From Ptiloglossa arizonensis (Eukaryota > Arthropoda > Insecta > Hymenoptera > Colletidae), in contig NC_135051.1 in assembly GCF_051014685.1 (NCBI RefSeq), positions 13,349,557 to 13,413,556 on the forward strand: 64,000 nucleotides of DNA. The letters run 5' to 3'. The notes under the pieces were generated by a model that was not told where the DNA came from, did not search any database, and was given only the letters and a program-made list of their open reading frames with translations. Numbering within the stretch: the first letter of the stretch is position 1; every line of letters starts with the position of its first letter. The position numbers were made by a program, and so were the translations under genes. This document shows, one piece after another, positions 59,563 through 64,000 of this stretch.

Positions 59563-62500
59563 CGTTAGCCCGTAGCTGGCTTCCAACCCCATTCAACGCG
59601 AGAAAGAGCGAGCTCTTCGGCGATGTTCGCCGAATGGAAATCGGTTAAAATTCCACATTGGCGTAGCTAACTACGAAAACGTGTCTGCCGAGGCGACAGG
59701 TGTCCGTTCATGATTTATCGCGACCCTTCTTTCTCCCTTTACGGATGAATGTTAATTTCGACGCCTTTTATCCTGCGACGCTTATCGCCTTACCTTAATT
59801 AATACAACGTTCACGGTGCTTACGAATATGGTAAGCTGTTTTTAATTTACGAATCTAGCAATCCGTTGCTGTAATTAATCGGAAACGTTTCTGAAGAAAT
59901 TTACAAACGATTATTAACATTTCGTGGATAAGAACAAAGGTAATGAATTCGCTTTGAAAATTATTTTTTTTTTTTTAAAAGAATCTTGTAGTTTTCTTAA
60001 CGCAGATCGAATGGACACTGTGAGACGAATTCGATGGTGTTGCGTATTTTATAATTTTTTATAATTTTATTCGAATGATATTTTTGGAACGATTTTTGCA
60101 AAATAATTTTTCCACAATTTCTTGTTACGCGAGAACCAAAGTAACGTAATACGTGGAAACGACAGTTTGTCGTGTTGAACTTTACCTATTGATAGTATTA
60201 CGATACATTGTTTTTTAATAGTAGTAAAATTTAACGATACTATCAATCGGTAGTAAACTATGAATTGTTCGATGACTTATATTTGCCTTTAATCTTTTTA
60301 TTTGTAATTGGTCTTTTTTTAAAAGAAACGAGCAAATGAATCGAGAATCAGAGACAGTGTGGTATGAAATTACAAAGTAAAAATTATTTACACATATTAT
60401 TGTGTTTGCGATGCAGAAATGAATAACGAGATATGCATTAGTCCTGGTTTAATAAAGTTAAATCGGGTGCGTTCTCTATTTCATACAACCAGTGACTTTT
60501 AGTTAAAACCGAAGATAACAAAAATTTTATTCGAATAAAAAACGACGAACGAAACCATCGTTAAATTTTTATTTGTTCATTGTGATATACATACTTAATT
60601 CTATCATTCAAATTTTAATTCTTAATTCAACAAGTATCGATTAGAAGATAAAGTTTCTTTATTTGTTATGTGTTTTTTTTTTTAGAGAATTTTATTCACA
60701 TACAAATTTTGTCCATGTAAACAAAACTAAAAGCAGCGCTGATGTTTATTCAACAGGACCGTAAAATAAACGTATATAAGTACAACTATTACAAAATCTA
60801 ATTGCAAATTAAAGTACACGATGAAAGTCCTGTTTTATGCATTTCTTTATAATAACAAATACATGTCTTAATAAATATTAAACACCATTGTCGTAGAACC
60901 TTCCCCCAAGAAACGCGTATTACCGGTCGTTTCGATTTTTTTCTCTTTCGAATTTTCATCGTAACATTATAGAAATTACTGGAACCTACTGATCTCTCTC
61001 CAATAATGCACATTCCGTTCCCTTGGACGTTAAATTTTAATGTCTTAATCATTATTTTTTTGCGAACACCACCAGTAATCGTGTCGTAGAAGTTGTTCTT
61101 ATTGACACGACTGGTTTAGAAAAAAATGGCCCTTCAAAGAGAGCAATTTAAAACGAATTACCGACATTTGTTTTAACGTTCGGGAACGAATATAGCGAAT
61201 CACGGCGGTAATTTTTATATATAAAATTGAACAAAAATATCGTGGCCCAGTACGTTATATGGTAGCGAGTATATCGGGCCACTTTCGTTAGTAATTACCC
61301 AAAATTACTTTATATAGGCAAAGTATAAAGGCGCCGATGGTGATTGTTGTTTTCTTGCCTTTCTTATTGCAATTTGCTTGTACACGTTTCTCCGCCCATC
61401 ACGAGCGTGTTTCGCGGAACCCCGCTGCGGGTTTATAATCCATTTCTATGTTTATCGAACCAGCATTGTATCATTACAAAAATGCACGGTTATCATAAGC
61501 ATTAATTTTTAATGCAAATCCTGTTTCGACCCTGACGAAATTTTACGATCGTTTATTATGTTCTCCCTCTCGGGCACAAGTTTTAGTTAATATTCCACGT
61601 TTCGTTCAGTTGAACTCAACTGTCTACTACTATACGAAAAACTTGTTCGTCTATCTAAAACGACCAAATATATTCATATAATGAAGATCAACATTCATTT
61701 TTATTTTTTAAATAAAATCTAATCACCCAAATTGGCCAAGATTATATTTATATAATATTACATGTAATATTTATCGTTAAGTAATTATCGATCAATTATA
61801 ACTTTGAAAAGAAAGATTAGTTTTATTTCTGTCTGTGTATTTTTTATTGCCTTTTTTTAACCGAATACTCGACACTAATATTTTCTTCTTTAAATGCATT
61901 ACTGCGCATTGATTTCGACTAAAATGTACCCGCATTGTACAAGAGACATAAAATCCGTTTAAAAATATTAATCAACATAACTTGTGCAACGTCGTGGTAT
62001 CTTTATACGTTATCTTTATTGCGAGAAATGTTCGAATCGCAGAAAGATGTTTAATATTTCGGGATTATTTTCACGATAGAGACTCCTTTGATTGACTCCG
62101 TACTTGTAAATTCAAGGTTTTAGAATAACATGTCGATGAACTCGACTTAATATCAACTACCATACTCTGAAGTCAATGATGTCGTCACTGAAAAAATTTG
62201 TTCTAGATTTTAAACATTGCATTTTGTAGCCGATTAAAAGTGGACTATTTTTCGAAATATTTTCTTATCCGACTGCGGTACTGTCTTACCACATCCTGTG
62301 TATCTAAATTTCGTAAGTCAATAACACTTTTTGATCGAGCAGAAAAAGTTTGATGCTTCAAAATATTATTACGCTTACTTTGTTCTTTTTGGATACCGCA
62401 AATGTTACGTATCCCTCATATAAGCTTTATCGTTTACGGCCCACATTAGCGCACCGATCACTCATTACTTTTTATTATCGATATTGCTCGTTCAATCATA

Positions 62501-64000
62501 CGCCACAGTGAGCTCCATATTAAACGACGTTCCTCGTATATATAGGGTGTTCCAATTTTAAGGAAACCGTTGAGTACGCACAAAGAATTTCGTGTTTTCG
62601 AACAGTTATATTTTTAGAAGAATTATTTTATTTCTAAAGTGTTTCAGAAAACTCTTACAGTATATGTGGTATACTGAGAATGATAAAAACGATCATAAAA
62701 AAAATATTTTTGTACATAATTGAAAATAACTGTTACTAACAAAATTGATGAATATATATATATACGTATATTTTCATAACTTGTGTATCATTTAAAATTT
62801 TTATTTTACAGTTTCATAAACAACTGCTCTTTTAATATCATACCTAACAAGAAACAATAAAATTCACTCATATTTGTATGACAATGCTGGTATCGTTGGC
62901 GTTTGAAATTTATTATTTGAATAGCAAATGACATATAAAAGTAACACATGTTTAGTTATTTATTTGCAATGTTTATTTATTTGGACAGTTAAAGTTTGAT
63001 TTGTATTATTCAAATTCTAATTTTTTCACAATAAGTAACGGATAAAACGTTGCTTATTTTTTATGCGTTGCTCGGAATTATTTATACGCCATATGTCTTC
63101 GTGAGTGGAGGTTATCAACTTCAGCAACTACCATACGTGCCCAAGGAAGAAAATTCTTCTGATTGGTATCAGATCCTGGTGACATTTTTTTCGTATACGT
63201 AATATACATACGTTTGTCTAGTAATATTGGACAAACGATTAAATTCATATTTGTCTAATAACATTGGGTATATGTTCCTATATATCTGTTGAGCAAATTA
63301 TTGAACCTGTGTTTGTACGATATTTTTTCATCGTCACGATTGATAGAAAACACGTAGATGCAGTTTGAGTAAACAGTTTAGCATCAACCTATATTCATTT
63401 ATGGTTTAAAATGAGGGTAACCGGTACGGTTGACATAATTATAATGAGGATGATCAGTGATGAAGTACTATTATATGCACAAATCATAAGTGCACTTTAA
63501 GGATCATATCGTATACTAGCCATTGCAAAAGAAACGGTAATCTTGTTCTTTCGTTTTTCCTCTCTCATGCGGGTTACGGACTTAATCTTCGGTGGTACAC
63601 GATTAATGTCTGATGGTGTCCTAATTGGAGGCTGTAATAACGCCTCTTCGCAGTATGCGCACTTACTATCATGCATTTTCAAGCATCGGAAATAGATGGA
63701 CGGCCTGTCTGGAACTGTGTACGCGTGCCTTGTAAATTTGCCGTTATTTTTTTCTTGATTAATATCTTAATTAAGATTCCGTACGAGAATACGTCGAGAA
63801 AGTCCATGAAAAATGCGCGCACATAATGTACATCGATATTCCCTTTGTACGAACACGTCGGGTGACAAAATAGTTGAAATAACAGAAGTTTACCGCAGAG
63901 TTATCCAAGAAATTCGAGTAGATTAATCCTCTCTCGTCTACTCGATTACTCGATCATTCAAGGAATACCTCGACCTTTATCTATTAATACATCTAACAAT
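59563..64000. other. AT-rich noncoding stretch to the window end
   Basis: No gene, RNA gene or complete element was recognised. At 62546 the words TAGGGTGTTCCAATTTTAAGG resemble the end of a common insect DNA-transposon type, but no inverted partner was found. Short frames (60798-61052 and 63497-63682, minus) are unremarkable. 61240-61440 and 63480-63720 are slightly GC-richer. Confidence 0.4.

Noticed and set aside
62546..62567. Possible transposon end (TAGGGTGTTCC)
   Set aside because: No inverted partner or transposase trace was found on either side, so no element can be delimited.
1..64000. tRNA, rRNA, known miRNA seeds and CRISPR arrays
   Set aside because: No B-box-containing cloverleaf, no remembered conserved insect miRNA sequence, and no regular repeat-spacer pattern was seen; the tandem arrays have no unique spacers.

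Overview
This window looks like one large, mostly intronic stretch of an insect chromosome. It is AT-rich, with compositionally distinct GC/CpG-rich blocks, dense in tandem arrays and decayed DNA transposons, and nearly free of coding sequence. The one confidently recognised gene part is a single 144-bp exon on the + strand (39101-39244). It encodes the dimerisation domain (OD2) of the sex-determination transcription factor Doublesex, with a clean AG acceptor and GT donor. Insect dsx, the transposon families (two mariner subfamilies and a Tc1-like element) and an AT-rich background with undepleted CpG islands fit a hymenopteran such as a bee, ant or wasp. The species and order cannot be fixed from the sequence alone. 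I found neither the DM-domain exon upstream nor a sex-specific exon downstream, so the window is best read as two long dsx introns flanking one shared exon.

Layout. 1-12.9 kb: noncoding, with GC-richer blocks near 3.7, 5.6, 7.7 and 12.5 kb and copy A of an unclassified ~500-bp repeat (6555-7052). 12.97-13.73 kb: a 155-bp tandem array and a shorter 94-bp one. 16.4 kb: a Tc1-like remnant with both inverted ends and the 3' end of its transposase. 20.1 kb: a 200-bp MITE with a second copy at 36.0 kb in opposite orientation. 25.1-25.9 kb: a decayed transposase-like coding fragment, the end of which has been amplified into a 180-191-bp tandem array. 28.4 kb: an internally deleted mariner. 31.2-33.0 kb: copy B of the ~500-bp repeat, split by a full-length but dead mariner. 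34.3-35.8 kb: a short repeated module leading into a strongly GC-rich, CT-tract-bearing promoter-like block, 3.3 kb upstream of the dsx exon.

Downstream of the exon the introns hold a fold-back (long inverted repeat) family at 40.2, 51.5 and 55.1-55.7 kb, and inverted-repeat elements at 44.6 and 56.9 kb. There are also tandem arrays at 49.7-50.3 kb (162 bp), 52.1-52.35 kb (32 bp) and 56.07-56.84 kb (154 bp), and AT-rich sequence with GC-richer islands near 42, 46-47, 54.7 and 58.5-59.6 kb.

The other open frames are short and show no splice-bounded, family-like or repeat-free coding signal that I can support. The biological interest lies in the dsx exon, the promoter-like block next to it, and the unusual density of nested and tandem repeats in dsx introns. 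I performed no alignment: similarities were read by eye and identities are approximate.
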